This document shows positions 1 through 8,394 of a DNA stretch of 64,000 nucleotides, piece by piece (the first letter of the stretch is position 1; each line of letters begins with the position of its first letter). The position numbers and the translations under genes were made by a program. The stretch is from assembly GCA_050951605.1 (NCBI GenBank), contig JBMNJJ010000003.1, positions 124,001 through 188,000 of the forward strand, written 5' to 3'. Below the pieces are notes generated by a model. It was not told where the DNA came from, searched no databases, and worked only from the letters and a program-made list of their open reading frames with translations. The DNA is from DUTS01 sp050951605 (GTDB taxonomy: Bacteria > Bacillota > Peptococcia > DRI-13 > DTU073).

Positions 1-338
1 CGATAATACTGCCCATCAGAGACCGCATCAAAAGCACCCGGTTCGAAAATAACACCATAAACAGTATTAGGGAAATTAGGGCTTTTAGTACGATTAACAA
101 TTACCGCTCCTACAGCAACTTGACCTAAAAAACTTTCTCCACGTGCTTCCCCGGTAATAATTTTAGAAAGAACATAAACATCACTACTCGATACTGTGCC
201 ACCTTTTTTTGCTGCAGCCACTTCCACCGCCCCATAAGGAACATTTTCCCTGGGTTGGCCCTCTAAACGTTGTTGCCAAATTCCTACAGCTATTAACAGA
301 CTAAGAATAACTATTAATAAAAGTGCTTTCCGTTTCAC
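1..338 (-). CDS. SleB/CwlJ-type cell wall hydrolase, partial
   Basis: The C-terminus lies outside the window; 112 codons are visible from a GTG start preceded by AGGAGG. The protein begins with a lysine/arginine pair and one hydrophobic segment (about residues 4-18), a signal peptide or anchor. From about residue 57 it carries the start of the Hydrolase_2 (SleB/CwlJ) fold, with the hallmark ITGEARGE containing the expected catalytic glutamate, then a GQVAVGAVIVNR stretch and EPGAF. This family cleaves spore-cortex peptidoglycan during germination. There is no peptidoglycan-binding domain between the signal and the catalytic domain, so it is more like a short SleB/YkvT-type enzyme than full SleB. 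The exact paralogue cannot be fixed. Confidence 0.85.
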   Translation of the reverse strand, partial: MKRKALLLIVILSLLIAVGIWQQRLEGQPRENVPYGAVEVAAAKKGGTVSSSDVYVLSKIITGEARGESFLGQVAVGAVIVNRTKSPNFPNTVYGVIFEPGAFDAVSDGQYY

Positions 339-403
339 TTCCTAAACCTCCTAAAACTCCTAAGGTACAATTAGTATTCACGAAATTACACCTTTTTATA
401 AAT

Positions 404-445
404 AAAAAGTGACCTGAGAGACAAATTGTACTCAGGTCACTTTTT
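404..445. terminator. Bidirectional intrinsic terminator
   Basis: Near-perfect inverted repeat with arms around AGTGACCTGAG, flanked by A and T runs on both sides. It lies just after the PHP phosphatase gene and before the SleB/CwlJ-type gene, so it separates the two minus-strand transcripts. Confidence 0.85.
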
Positions 446-468
446 TAACTTTTATTAATTAACTACTA

Positions 469-1314
469 CTATCCATTCATTAACTGAAGATAATAGTCAT
501 AAGCCCGCCCCACATCTTCTACCGCATGAGCATCCGAACCATAAACTAAAGGAATTTTTAACTGACGTGCTCCTTGAATAATCCAAGGGGTAGGGTAAGG
601 CTCTCGACAATATTCCTTAAATAGCCCCGCCATATTAACATCTAAGCTGTAGCCATGTTCTTTCATATAAGCAAGCAAGTCTACTACTGTTTTTTTAATG
701 TTATTACTCACCTTTCCTGCTTGCTCAAAATAATGCTGAAACTTATGGCAAAGGGTAAAATGACTAATTCTTTTTGGTTTATATGGTCCCAAATCTACCA
801 GCAGAGCTTCTTTAATCGTTTGATAATAAGCTAACTGCACCTTTTCATAAGTAGAATAATAATCTAACAGTCCTTCCGTAAAATCAGCAGGGGTCATATC
901 TACACATCTCGAACCCTTATGCCCTTCAATAATATGCACGGAAAGAAGCCCGTCCTCCAAAAATGGTCCATATTCCTTTAACATGAAACGCAAAAAGTCA
1001 TGTTCCCCCGGCAGATAATCAATTTCCAAGCCGACCAACAACTGAATTTTATCTTTATATTTTTTCTTAAGAGCTAACATCTCCCTAAAATAACCATCCA
1101 AGTCATCATTAAGGAAACCTAAACCCTTTTTTACTTCTTCCGGATAAGGGAACTTCTGCATAAAACTCTCCGAAAAAGGTAAATGCTCGGTAAAAGAATA
1201 TACCGTAAATCCTTCTTCGATTGCTTTTTGTACATATTCTTCAGCGTGTTCCCCTGAAGCATGTAAACAGTAATGTGTATGTGTATGTCCATCTCTTTTT
1301 ATTTTTGGAAACAC
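469..1314 (-). CDS. hisJ: Histidinol-phosphatase (HisJ-type PHP family)
   Basis: A 281-residue PHP-domain metal-dependent phosphoesterase, matching the usual length of Firmicute HisJ/HisK histidinol phosphatases. Visible metal ligands are the N-terminal DGHTHTH (residues 8-14), TEH (42-44), E96, H126, H184 and the terminal GSDAH (258-262). The expected reaction is dephosphorylation of L-histidinol phosphate in histidine biosynthesis. No other his genes are nearby, so the substrate rests on family resemblance; other small phosphate esters are possible. The start is GTG with AGGAGG upstream. It follows the PrcB-like gene by about 35 nt and ends at a strong terminator. Confidence 0.85.
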   Translation of the reverse strand: MFPKIKRDGHTHTHYCLHASGEHAEEYVQKAIEEGFTVYSFTEHLPFSESFMQKFPYPEEVKKGLGFLNDDLDGYFREMLALKKKYKDKIQLLVGLEIDYLPGEHDFLRFMLKEYGPFLEDGLLSVHIIEGHKGSRCVDMTPADFTEGLLDYYSTYEKVQLAYYQTIKEALLVDLGPYKPKRISHFTLCHKFQHYFEQAGKVSNNIKKTVVDLLAYMKEHGYSLDVNMAGLFKEYCREPYPTPWIIQGARQLKIPLVYGSDAHAVEDVGRAYDYYLQLMNG

Positions 1315-1348
1315 GAATAATTTTCCTCCTCCTGCTTTTCCTTACCTT

Positions 1349-1678
1349 TTATCCTTCTTTTTGTACCACAATCGGTAATAAGGAATCTACTTGAATAACC
1401 TGCCAAGGATACGTAATCACCTGAATCACCAGGTCATTAAGGGCAGGTTTTCTTTCTTGATAAGTAATTACGATTTTTCCCTCTACTTCTTCCACACGGG
1501 AAACTTCAATACCATAACCACCTGTATTTCTTGTTCCTAAACTAAGAAAAACATACTGACTGTTATCTTCGCCTTTAAATACCTCAGTTATCTTATTGTA
1601 CTTCGCCTTATCCACAAACGCTTGCACCTGAACAGGTAATTGCGGATAGTCTATTATTTTGTAAGATACCTCTTTCAC
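1349..1678 (-). CDS. PrcB_C-domain protein (protease complex inhibitor family)
   Basis: A 109-residue protein with the PrcB C-terminal pattern: VFLSLGTRNTGGYGIEV at about residues 43-59, then a KIVITYQERKP strand and a terminal YPWQVIQVD. PrcB was described as a regulator of a surface protease complex in Treponema; most clostridial members are unstudied. The GTG start has a weak GGGGG ribosome-binding site. The frame stays open for about 55 codons upstream without an ATG, so a longer N-terminus or an unusual start cannot be excluded. No signal peptide is visible in the short form, which is odd for a family normally found outside the cytoplasm. Confidence 0.65.
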   Translation of the reverse strand: MKEVSYKIIDYPQLPVQVQAFVDKAKYNKITEVFKGEDNSQYVFLSLGTRNTGGYGIEVSRVEEVEGKIVITYQERKPALNDLVIQVITYPWQVIQVDSLLPIVVQKEG

Positions 1679-1843
1679 TTCGTTCCCCCTTTTTTCTTCG
1701 GGATTAATAATATCCCCACCTTCCTGTTCAAGCCAAGGCTCCTCCTTAGCAATAACCTCCTCCTTTTTTCCCTTTCGCCATAAAAATATTCTTTCCTGCT
1801 TATGTTTATTAAAGATAGCTGAAAAAGGAGGCTTTATGTTCCT

Positions 1844-2767
1844 TTAAATTTTGTTCACCACCACTGTTCCGCTACTCATAATATTTATTTTATAATGCCC
1901 CTTCCCAAAAATTAATTCACCTTCTAGCGAAGAGGAATATTCCTCCTGTTCTTCTTTCTGCTTACCCTGGATGGTCCACTTCACATTTCCCTGCAAATCA
2001 TGCTCATCATCTACATAAGCCGTAAGAGCATAATCACCCTGTTCGGGAACTTTTAACTCTGTAGTACCGCTTCCCTCAATTAGCAATTGACTTTTTAAGC
2101 CTGTTACATCTACTTCTAACCTCCGACTACTCTTTACTTCTAAAGAACGGTCTGCGGGTACAACTAAGGTAAGATCGTCAATGCGGGCATAATAAGGTGA
2201 ATCACTTGCGGAAAAAGGTTGATTAAAAGATACGTAAAGAGTATCACCTACTTGACGACTCTCCAATAACTTTGAATCGAGCAATTTTTCAGCCATCTCC
2301 ATATTCTCTGCGGTAACGTAAGCCTTACCAAAAGCAGTCACTAGATCTTCTGGTCCTATCCGTAACCGCAAATGATTTGAGGGAACATCAAGCACAATTT
2401 TCTTGATTGCCTTCTCCAAGACTAATTCCTCGGGAGAAGTTTGTAACTGAAAGTCCTGAGCAGATAACCTGGCATGAAGATGAGGAGCTAAGCCTATTTG
2501 ACTAACCCCATAAACCCCCATGCTCACAATCAAAAAGAGGAAAATAACAAAAATACTGAAAAAGTCGTATTTAATTTTAGGTGCTTCTTCTTTCGCCGCA
2601 TAAACATACCAGAGAACTTCTATCCCTAAGAGAAAAAGAAGAAGCGGCCACCAAGTTGCAGCTATTTCTAGAGCGTTTTTCCCATTAAACTGAGCATAAA
2701 AAAGCAAGCTACCCGACCCGATTAAGAAAATACCTAAGGAAAGAGTTCCTACCCTTCTCTTTTTCAT
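1844..2767 (-). CDS. LiaF/DUF5668-like membrane protein
   Basis: A 307-residue protein with three predicted membrane segments at about residues 8-26, 37-55 and 69-93, followed by a long soluble domain rich in beta-type sequence. The N-terminus resembles the LiaI/LiaF-type membrane region (DUF5668) found in cell-envelope stress proteins. Its start overlaps the previous gene's stop by four bases (ATGA), so the two are translationally coupled. It sits fourth in an ECF sigma operon. By analogy it may sense or buffer envelope stress; this is inference, with no catalytic motif seen. Confidence 0.6.
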   Translation of the reverse strand: MKKRRVGTLSLGIFLIGSGSLLFYAQFNGKNALEIAATWWPLLLFLLGIEVLWYVYAAKEEAPKIKYDFFSIFVIFLFLIVSMGVYGVSQIGLAPHLHARLSAQDFQLQTSPEELVLEKAIKKIVLDVPSNHLRLRIGPEDLVTAFGKAYVTAENMEMAEKLLDSKLLESRQVGDTLYVSFNQPFSASDSPYYARIDDLTLVVPADRSLEVKSSRRLEVDVTGLKSQLLIEGSGTTELKVPEQGDYALTAYVDDEHDLQGNVKWTIQGKQKEEQEEYSSSLEGELIFGKGHYKINIMSSGTVVVNKI

Positions 2768-3561
2768 ACGTCTTGCTCCTCCTTCGTAATAATCTCATTT
2801 TCGGAAACAGCCCTGCTCCCCACAAGCAGTTTTATACCACCGACGATTAAGATCAAGGCAACGAGCCCTGTCTGTACATAACTCCGTATCTGCCAAGTTA
2901 TGAGTGGCGAAATAATTCTTTCAAAAATAACTAAACAACCTAGTAAAATTAAACCCCAACCAATCCATTGCGGATGTTCGTTACACCAACTGACAACACA
3001 AAGTTCATCCTTCTCCCCAGTCCAATCTTCATCCTGCACACGATGGAAAGCATCAAACATACTATAAAACCAAATTACGGGTAGAATAAATAAGAAAAGG
3101 CTTAAATGCAACCAACCCATCAAGAAAGCAGAAAAGAAAAAGAGACTCATCAAAACAAAACCCCTATTTTGTAGACCAAGGTACATGTGTCCCGCCCCGG
3201 GGATGATAGATAAGACAATAGTAATTAACTTTTTATTATTCAAATTAAACCACGCTTCATCTATTAATCCCGCATGCTCAGGGCAACTATTTTCTCCCGG
3301 GTTAATACTTCCTTTCTGTTCCCTTTCTGTTAAAGAAACAGCATCTACCATGGAAACAAACCAAATTAAAGGCAAAGCAAGAACCAGCAACATTGAAAAA
3401 TTTCCATTATGAGTAAGAACACTCATCCCTAAACCCAAAAAAATTACTCCTATAAAGATTCCGAAAAAGATTACAGCGCGCTCCTTAAAACCTACATAGA
3501 CATGACTAAGTCCCGGAAGAAAAGATAAAATAAACGCTACAAACTTACTTTTTTTCTTCAT
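2764..3561 (-). CDS. Tandem TM2-like multi-pass membrane protein
   Basis: A 265-residue protein made of two similar halves. Each begins with a short lysine-rich stretch then a proline/glycine turn, FLPGLSHVYVG near residue 14 and IIPGAGHMYLG near 120, and ends with a VIWFYSM-type segment. Two further membrane segments lie near the C-terminus. The G-x-x-H-x-Y-x-G pattern resembles TM2-domain small membrane proteins, here duplicated. No function is known. It overlaps the anti-sigma gene by 17 bases and the LiaF-like gene by four, so it belongs to the ECF sigma operon. Confidence 0.55.
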   Translation of the reverse strand: MKKKSKFVAFILSFLPGLSHVYVGFKERAVIFFGIFIGVIFLGLGMSVLTHNGNFSMLLVLALPLIWFVSMVDAVSLTEREQKGSINPGENSCPEHAGLIDEAWFNLNNKKLITIVLSIIPGAGHMYLGLQNRGFVLMSLFFFSAFLMGWLHLSLFLFILPVIWFYSMFDAFHRVQDEDWTGEKDELCVVSWCNEHPQWIGWGLILLGCLVIFERIISPLITWQIRSYVQTGLVALILIVGGIKLLVGSRAVSENEIITKEEQDV

Positions 3562-4099
3562 TATGAAATCCTCCCTTTACTTTTACTTCTAAATTCTCTA
3601 TCCAAAAATCCGCTTTATCTAAGACCCGATCTGGCAGATTAAATCTAAAATCTTCTATTCCCGCCATCCCCTTTCTTTCTATTTCCGTTGCAGAAGCGAT
3701 GAGGGGAGGTATATCGATAACTTTTTGAAATACTCCACCACTCATAAAAATCAAAGTCACCACGGCGGCACCCACATAATAGAAAAGCAAACTCTGCCTT
3801 TTTTCATTACACCTTTTCCTAGAATAATTCTTCTTTTTACCAGCATCAAGATTCATGTCTATGACCTTGTTTTTGTGTAAATTACAATTTTCTTCTCGAA
3901 GTGCAGTCTTAACTTTCATCGTAAAATCAGAGGAAAGCAAGTCTTCTGCTTGCCTAATTTCTTCTGAAGAAAGTAACGTTAAAAAAACTTCCGAACATTG
4001 CTCACAACGATAAAGATGCTCAGTAATTTCTTGCCATAATTTTTCCTCGACAAGCCCTGCTTTATAAAGTTTTAATTCTTCTTGTGTCAAACAGTTCAT
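3545..4099 (-). CDS. Membrane anti-sigma factor with zinc-finger ZAS motif
   Basis: A protein of about 184 residues. The start is the ATG at 4099, which has GGGGGAG nine bases upstream and overlaps the sigma factor stop by four bases; another ATG 18 bases upstream lacks a ribosome-binding site. Near the N-terminus HLYRCEQC gives the H-x3-C-x2-C core of the zinc-binding anti-sigma domain that holds ECF sigma factors. One membrane segment follows at roughly residues 105-127, then an external tail of about 55 residues. It should sequester the adjacent sigma factor at the membrane until an envelope signal triggers release. Confidence 0.8.
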   Translation of the reverse strand: MNCLTQEELKLYKAGLVEEKLWQEITEHLYRCEQCSEVFLTLLSSEEIRQAEDLLSSDFTMKVKTALREENCNLHKNKVIDMNLDAGKKKNYSRKRCNEKRQSLLFYYVGAAVVTLIFMSGGVFQKVIDIPPLIASATEIERKGMAGIEDFRFNLPDRVLDKADFWIENLEVKVKGGFHNEEKK

Positions 4100-4650
4100 T
4101 TTTCCACTCTCCCCCATTTCTGGCGGAATAATTTTCTGCCTCGATATAATCTCGACTCCACACTTTTGATGCTAATTCCCTCTTCAGCAGCTATTTCTTG
4201 ATAACTTTTTTCTTCTAGGTAATATTTCCGAATGGTTCGACTGTAGACCTTAGGTAAGGTTGCACATATTTCCTCGATCCTTCTTTTTTGTTCACCTTGG
4301 AGAAAAATTGTTTCCGGGTCATCCCGTGTATTACAGGAAGCTAAACTTAGGATTTCTTCTGTAGGAAAAGCCTTTTCTCGTTTAAACCTTAAATTAGTTC
4401 GATACTGGTCTATCGCCTTGGTTACAGCAATTCTTCCCACCCAAGCTTTAAAGTTTTGACAACGGTACTGAGGAAGGGAGCGATATATCTGCAAAAAAAC
4501 CTCTTGTGCTATATTTTCAGCTTCCTCATGGTCTCGAGTATAGTGAAGAATTATGGCAAAGACATAGGCTTTAAATAAATCTACTATTTCACAAAAAGCT
4601 TCTTGGTCTCCTTCACGGGATTTCTGTATAAGTTGTTCAAGCGAAGCCAT
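4096..4650 (-). CDS. ECF-type RNA polymerase sigma factor
   Basis: A 184-residue group IV sigma factor. Sigma-2 covers about residues 5-90, with the DHEEAENIAQEVFLQIYRSL core and the promoter-melting region around NFKAWVGRIAVTKAIDQYR. Sigma-4 covers about 125-178, with the helix-turn-helix around SYQEIAAEEGISIKSVESRL. Length and order match SigW/SigM-type factors. The anti-sigma gene overlaps it by four bases, followed by two overlapping membrane-protein genes. The ribosome-binding site is AAGGAGG. I could not identify an autoregulatory ECF promoter with confidence in the 80 bases upstream. Confidence 0.9.
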   Translation of the reverse strand: MASLEQLIQKSREGDQEAFCEIVDLFKAYVFAIILHYTRDHEEAENIAQEVFLQIYRSLPQYRCQNFKAWVGRIAVTKAIDQYRTNLRFKREKAFPTEEILSLASCNTRDDPETIFLQGEQKRRIEEICATLPKVYSRTIRKYYLEEKSYQEIAAEEGISIKSVESRLYRGRKLFRQKWGRVEK

Positions 4651-4733
4651 AACTCCCCTCCTTCCCTTCCCTTAATACAAACGTAAGTACTTCCCCCAAA
4701 CCCTGCAGAAAAATTTTATTCCGGGCTTACTTC

Positions 4734-4778
4734 AAAAAAGGGATAGACAAGAGAACTATTTTCCCTCGTCTATCCCTT
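4734..4778 (-). terminator. Intrinsic terminator after the PII-like gene
   Basis: Inverted repeat with arms AAGGGATAGAC/GTCTATCCCTT around a 19-base loop, followed on the minus strand by a run of Ts. It separates the PII/DUF1538 operon from the ECF sigma operon. Confidence 0.85.
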
Positions 4779-4828
4779 CCCCCTTGGCACCATAGCAAAG
4801 GGACATTTCGTTTGTCATCTTTTCTTTC

Positions 4829-5152
4829 TCATTTAACCTTAGGACGATGGCGCAACCCAACTAGATTCGCTACCGGCAATGTAAAGATAATCCCCATCCC
4901 CGGTTCTTTTAGTTTTCCCGCCTGAATCATCGCCTCAAAAATAGACCGATACTTTTCCTGCTCCACAATAACTAAAATTACTTCCTTGGAAGACTCTATT
5001 TGTATATTAAAAAACCTTAGGGCTTCATGCTCACCGGTGCCTCTGCCATAAAGAATAGTAGCACCATTAGCCCCGGCCCTTTTCGCTTCTTCTACAATAT
5101 GATCCGCTTTTCCTCTTTCTACGATCGCGACAATACAAAGTGATTCTTCCAT
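4829..5152 (-). CDS. PII-like signalling protein
   Basis: A 107-residue single-domain PII superfamily protein, with a GANGATILYGRGTGE segment at about residues 27-41 in the T-loop region and EKYRSIFEAMIQ in the second repeat. It lacks the conserved T-loop tyrosine context of classical GlnB, so it is a PII-like sensor rather than a nitrogen regulator. The start has GGAGG with good spacing. It follows the DUF1538 membrane gene by 15 bases. That pairing, recurrent in Firmicutes, suggests it controls the transporter; the ligand is unknown. Confidence 0.85.
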   Translation of the reverse strand: MEESLCIVAIVERGKADHIVEEAKRAGANGATILYGRGTGEHEALRFFNIQIESSKEVILVIVEQEKYRSIFEAMIQAGKLKEPGMGIIFTLPVANLVGLRHRPKVK

Positions 5153-5167
5153 TAAAATTTCCTCCTT

Positions 5168-5869
5168 TTATATTTTAGTTAGAATACCTAAAATAAGCAC
5201 AGAAAGCATCGCCCCAAAAGAAGTTAAACCAATTAAACCGAAACCACTAAACAAAGGGTCAGCATGCTCCACAATTTTAGCTAAACCTAAAGCTATCGCT
5301 AAATTTAAAGGAATATTTACCGGTCCGGTAGTAGCACTGGCCGAATCCACGGCTATGGCAATAAACTGTTCCGGAACAAAAAAAACTAAAATAAAAGTAA
5401 TTGCCAACAGTGGAAGAAGTATGTGAGCCATAGGAATCCCCTTTAAAATTTTAAATACACCGATCGCCATACCTAAACCAAAACCTATCGCTACAGCATG
5501 AATCAAGACATTTTGGGGAAGTGCTCCAGTCGAAACTTCTTCTGCTTCTAAAGCTAATGTTCTTAATGCCGGCTCCACAAGTGTACCAAAATACCCTAAA
5601 ACAAAAGCAAAAATCATCACTAACCATTTTTGTTCCAAAAGCACAAGACTTTTCCCCACATTTTCCCCTAAAGGAAGTAAACTTAGAGAAATTCCTTTTA
5701 AGAAAAAATGAAGTCCTAAAACAGTCAACAAAATTCCAATAATAAAACTTTTTGTGTCACCAATTGATTTTTTAAAAACAAAAATCTGAAAAACAATTAA
5801 AAATAACGTTATCGGGATTACAGTATAAGCCGTTTTACATAAGGCACTTAATCCTTCAAGACTTTTCAC
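5168..5869 (-). CDS. DUF1538 membrane protein (UmpAB-type antiporter family)
   Basis: A 233-residue protein with about six to seven hydrophobic segments and the DUF1538 hallmarks: the VEPALRTLALEAEEVS loop at about residues 98-113 and DSASATTGPVNIP at about 174-186. DUF1538 proteins (UmpA/UmpB in Halomonas) were reported as two-component Na+(Li+,K+)/H+ antiporters. Here only one DUF1538 gene is present, so it may act as a homo-oligomer or have a partner elsewhere. It is the first gene of a two-gene operon with the PII-like protein downstream. Cation transport is inferred from the family. Confidence 0.8.
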   Translation of the reverse strand: MKSLEGLSALCKTAYTVIPITLFLIVFQIFVFKKSIGDTKSFIIGILLTVLGLHFFLKGISLSLLPLGENVGKSLVLLEQKWLVMIFAFVLGYFGTLVEPALRTLALEAEEVSTGALPQNVLIHAVAIGFGLGMAIGVFKILKGIPMAHILLPLLAITFILVFFVPEQFIAIAVDSASATTGPVNIPLNLAIALGLAKIVEHADPLFSGFGLIGLTSFGAMLSVLILGILTKI

Positions 5870-5899
5870 GCAAACACTTCCTCCTTTTTTCAGTTACAG

Positions 5900-6487
5900 T
5901 TAAACTGCCTTCACCATACTAAGATAATTTACGCCAGCAAGTTTCAATTTGCCTCTAACCTTATAACCATGTTTCTTATATAATTTAAGGGCAGCTTTAT
6001 TTCCCGGTTTAACAATTAATGAAGTCTTCTTCAAGCCATATTGACTAGATTTACGATTAGCAACTTTCAATAATCTGCCTCCAATTCCACAAGCTCGATA
6101 CTGTGAATCAACAGCCAAAGAGTCAATGTAATATTCCTGCGGTTTCGCTTCTTCTGTTTTAAACATCGGGAGCACCTTTTGCTGAAAATTTACTAAGTCC
6201 GCATTATAAACCTGAGGTAATTTCTCCAATACCAGACGATTTAAAAAAGTGCATTTATCCGAAGGAAAAGATAAAACTAAACCAGCTACACCTTTTTTAC
6301 CTTCAGCCACAATAACATTTTCATAACTTAAAATATTATTAGGTTGTCGATAAAACGTTTTGATTACTTTTTGAACCTCTTCTCCATCAGTAGTACCTGC
6401 TAAAACACAAGCACATTCTTCCCAAGCCAAGCTAATTAACTCAGCTGCTTCTTCCACATCTTCAACTTTAGCTTGACGAATTAACAC
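5900..6487 (-). CDS. GNAT family N-acetyltransferase
   Basis: A protein of about 195 residues with the acetyl-CoA-binding core: DSLAVDSQYRACGIGGRLL (the R-x-x-G-x-G/A pyrophosphate loop) followed by the GNKAALKLYKKHGYKV motif. The GTG at 6487 is preferred: GGAGG lies eight bases upstream of it but only one base before the ATG at 6496. The acceptor substrate is not evident. It may share the transcript of nothing upstream, since a terminator separates it from hydrogenase locus 1. Confidence 0.85.
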   Translation of the reverse strand: MLIRQAKVEDVEEAAELISLAWEECACVLAGTTDGEEVQKVIKTFYRQPNNILSYENVIVAEGKKGVAGLVLSFPSDKCTFLNRLVLEKLPQVYNADLVNFQQKVLPMFKTEEAKPQEYYIDSLAVDSQYRACGIGGRLLKVANRKSSQYGLKKTSLIVKPGNKAALKLYKKHGYKVRGKLKLAGVNYLSMVKAV

Positions 6488-6598
6488 ATATATCATACCT
6501 CCACGTTATTTAACTTCTTTTATTATATCATATAGTAGTCCCTATTTTTTGAAAAATATCGTTAAATATAGTTGCTTTAAGTAAGTCAAGCATAGTGT

Positions 6599-6633
6599 AA
6601 AAAAGAGCCGCTCTTTTCAGGAACGACTCTTTT
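6599..6633 (-). terminator. Intrinsic terminator of hydrogenase operon 1
   Basis: On the minus strand AAAAGAGTCGTTC pairs with GAGCGGCTCTTTT through two G-U wobbles and is followed by six Ts. It lies about 40 bases after the hydA stop. Confidence 0.85.
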
Positions 6634-6669
6634 CCGACTTTATTAAAACTATCCTTCAAATCACTTTTT

Positions 6670-8394
6670 TTAATACTTCCGTTCCGAATAATAGGTATGC
6701 AGTAATTCATTAGCTTCATGGCTGAGAATTTTTTTCAAAAACTCTTCATAAAGCTTAATAACTGCCGGATTCTCATGAGATTTTCTAAGTTGAGAACTAT
6801 GATCAATTTTATAAAGTGCCTCTAGACGCTTTTCCTTTATTTCACTAGTTGCTCCTAAAGGTTGCCCACCACCACCGATACAACCACCAGGACAAGCCAT
6901 TATTTCAATAAAATGATAGTCACATTGACCCGCTATGATTTTTTTGAGTAGTACTTTAGCATTACTCAAACCATTAGCTACGGCTACTTTAACTTTTTGT
7001 CCCGCTAAATCAATAGTCGCTTCTTTAATTCCTTCTAACCCTCGAACCATCTTAAAATCTAAGTTTTTTAATTCTTGTGTTGTAACTATTTCATAAACAG
7101 TCCTTAAAGCCGCCTCCATCACTCCACCGGAAGCACCAAAAATAACGGCTGCCCCGGTAGAAGTTCCAAAAGGGTCATCATATTCAGCTTCCGGAAGAAG
7201 AGATAAATCCAAACTAGCCTCTTTAATCATCTGAGCTAATTCCCGTGTAGTTAAAACAACATCCACGTCCTGGAAACCACTACTTCTCATTTCCGGTCGA
7301 GTACATTCATATTTCTTAGCTACACAAGGCATAATCGAAACTACAAATATTTTCTCCGGCGCAATACCAGCCTTTTCCGCATAATAAGTCTTCGCCAAAG
7401 CCCCAAACATCTGTTGAGGTGATTTACAAGTAGAGACATAAGGTAAAAGTTCCGGATAAAACTTCTCGATATAATTAATCCAGCCCGGGCTACAAGAAGT
7501 AAGCAGTGGTAAAGTACCACCATCTTTAAGCCGCTGTAAAAGCTCCCGACCTTCCTCAATAATAGTAAGGTCTGCTGTAAAATTAGTATCAAAAACCTTA
7601 GCAAAACCTAACCGTTTCAGTGCCGCAACCATTTTTCCCGTAGTGATACTCCCCGGCGGCATCCCAAATTCCTCCCCGAGGGCCACCCTTACCGCAGGAG
7701 CTGTTTGTACAACTACGTGCAGTTCCTCATAAGCAAGAGCTTCCCAAACTCTAGTCGTATCATTCTTTTCCGTTAAAGCACCTACAGGGCAGACATTAAT
7801 GCACTGACCACAGTAAACACAAGGAGAATCAGTCAAATCTTCGGCATAAGCAGTCGAAATTCCATAATCCACCGAGCGATGTGCCGTGTTAATTGCCGCT
7901 ACTTGCTGTACTTCTTGACAAACCTCAACACATCGACCACATTTAATACATTTGTTCATATCCCTGACAATAGCCGGATTGCTATCTTCGAGAGGCAAGT
8001 TTTTAGCTGAAAGGGCAAACGGTATTTCTCGAATTTGATAATCATCAGCTAATTTCTGTAATTCACAATTTTGATTACGCACACATTTTAAACAATCTTG
8101 AGGGTGGTCGGCCAAAAGAAGTTCCAGTACTGTTTTTCTAGCTTCTCTTACTGCCTTCGTATTAGTAAAGATTTCATTACCCTCTTCGACAGGTGTATTA
8201 CAAGCTGTCTTAAACCTTCTTTGCCCTTTTACTTCTACAAGACAAACACGACAAGTAGCCCGAGGTTTAAGAGCAGGATGATGACAAAGGGTAGGAATAA
8301 TTATTCCTGCCTCCTTAGCTGCTTCTAAAATAGTTGTACCCTCCGGTACAGTGATTTTTAAACCATCAATAGTTACCTTTACTTTTTTCTGCAT
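6670..8394 (-). CDS. hydA: [FeFe]-hydrogenase catalytic subunit HydA (locus 1)
   Basis: A 574-residue catalytic subunit reducing protons or oxidising H2. In order it has a plant-type [2Fe-2S] domain (C37, C48, C51, C65), a His/Cys-ligated [4Fe-4S] site (H97, C101, C104, C110), two ferredoxin-like [4Fe-4S] clusters (Cys 149-159 and 192-202), then the H-cluster domain. H-cluster signatures are TSCSPGW (299-305), MPCVAKK (355-361) and EIMACPGGC (496-504). This modular form belongs to group A hydrogenases that join NuoE- and NuoF-like partners for NADH/ferredoxin-coupled (bifurcating) activity. Its start abuts the stop of the NuoF-like gene. Maturation genes hydE, hydF and hydG are not in this window. 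Confidence 0.95.
   Translation of the reverse strand: MQKKVKVTIDGLKITVPEGTTILEAAKEAGIIIPTLCHHPALKPRATCRVCLVEVKGQRRFKTACNTPVEEGNEIFTNTKAVREARKTVLELLLADHPQDCLKCVRNQNCELQKLADDYQIREIPFALSAKNLPLEDSNPAIVRDMNKCIKCGRCVEVCQEVQQVAAINTAHRSVDYGISTAYAEDLTDSPCVYCGQCINVCPVGALTEKNDTTRVWEALAYEELHVVVQTAPAVRVALGEEFGMPPGSITTGKMVAALKRLGFAKVFDTNFTADLTIIEEGRELLQRLKDGGTLPLLTSCSPGWINYIEKFYPELLPYVSTCKSPQQMFGALAKTYYAEKAGIAPEKIFVVSIMPCVAKKYECTRPEMRSSGFQDVDVVLTTRELAQMIKEASLDLSLLPEAEYDDPFGTSTGAAVIFGASGGVMEAALRTVYEIVTTQELKNLDFKMVRGLEGIKEATIDLAGQKVKVAVANGLSNAKVLLKKIIAGQCDYHFIEIMACPGGCIGGGGQPLGATSEIKEKRLEALYKIDHSSQLRKSHENPAVIKLYEEFLKKILSHEANELLHTYYSERKY

Noticed and set aside
1679..1843. Extended N-terminus of the PrcB-like protein
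   Set aside because: The frame is open for 55 codons but has no usual start codon and no signal peptide.
6528..6719. 63-codon minus-strand frame after hydA1
   Set aside because: It overlaps the end of hydA and runs through the terminator hairpin; no ribosome-binding site.
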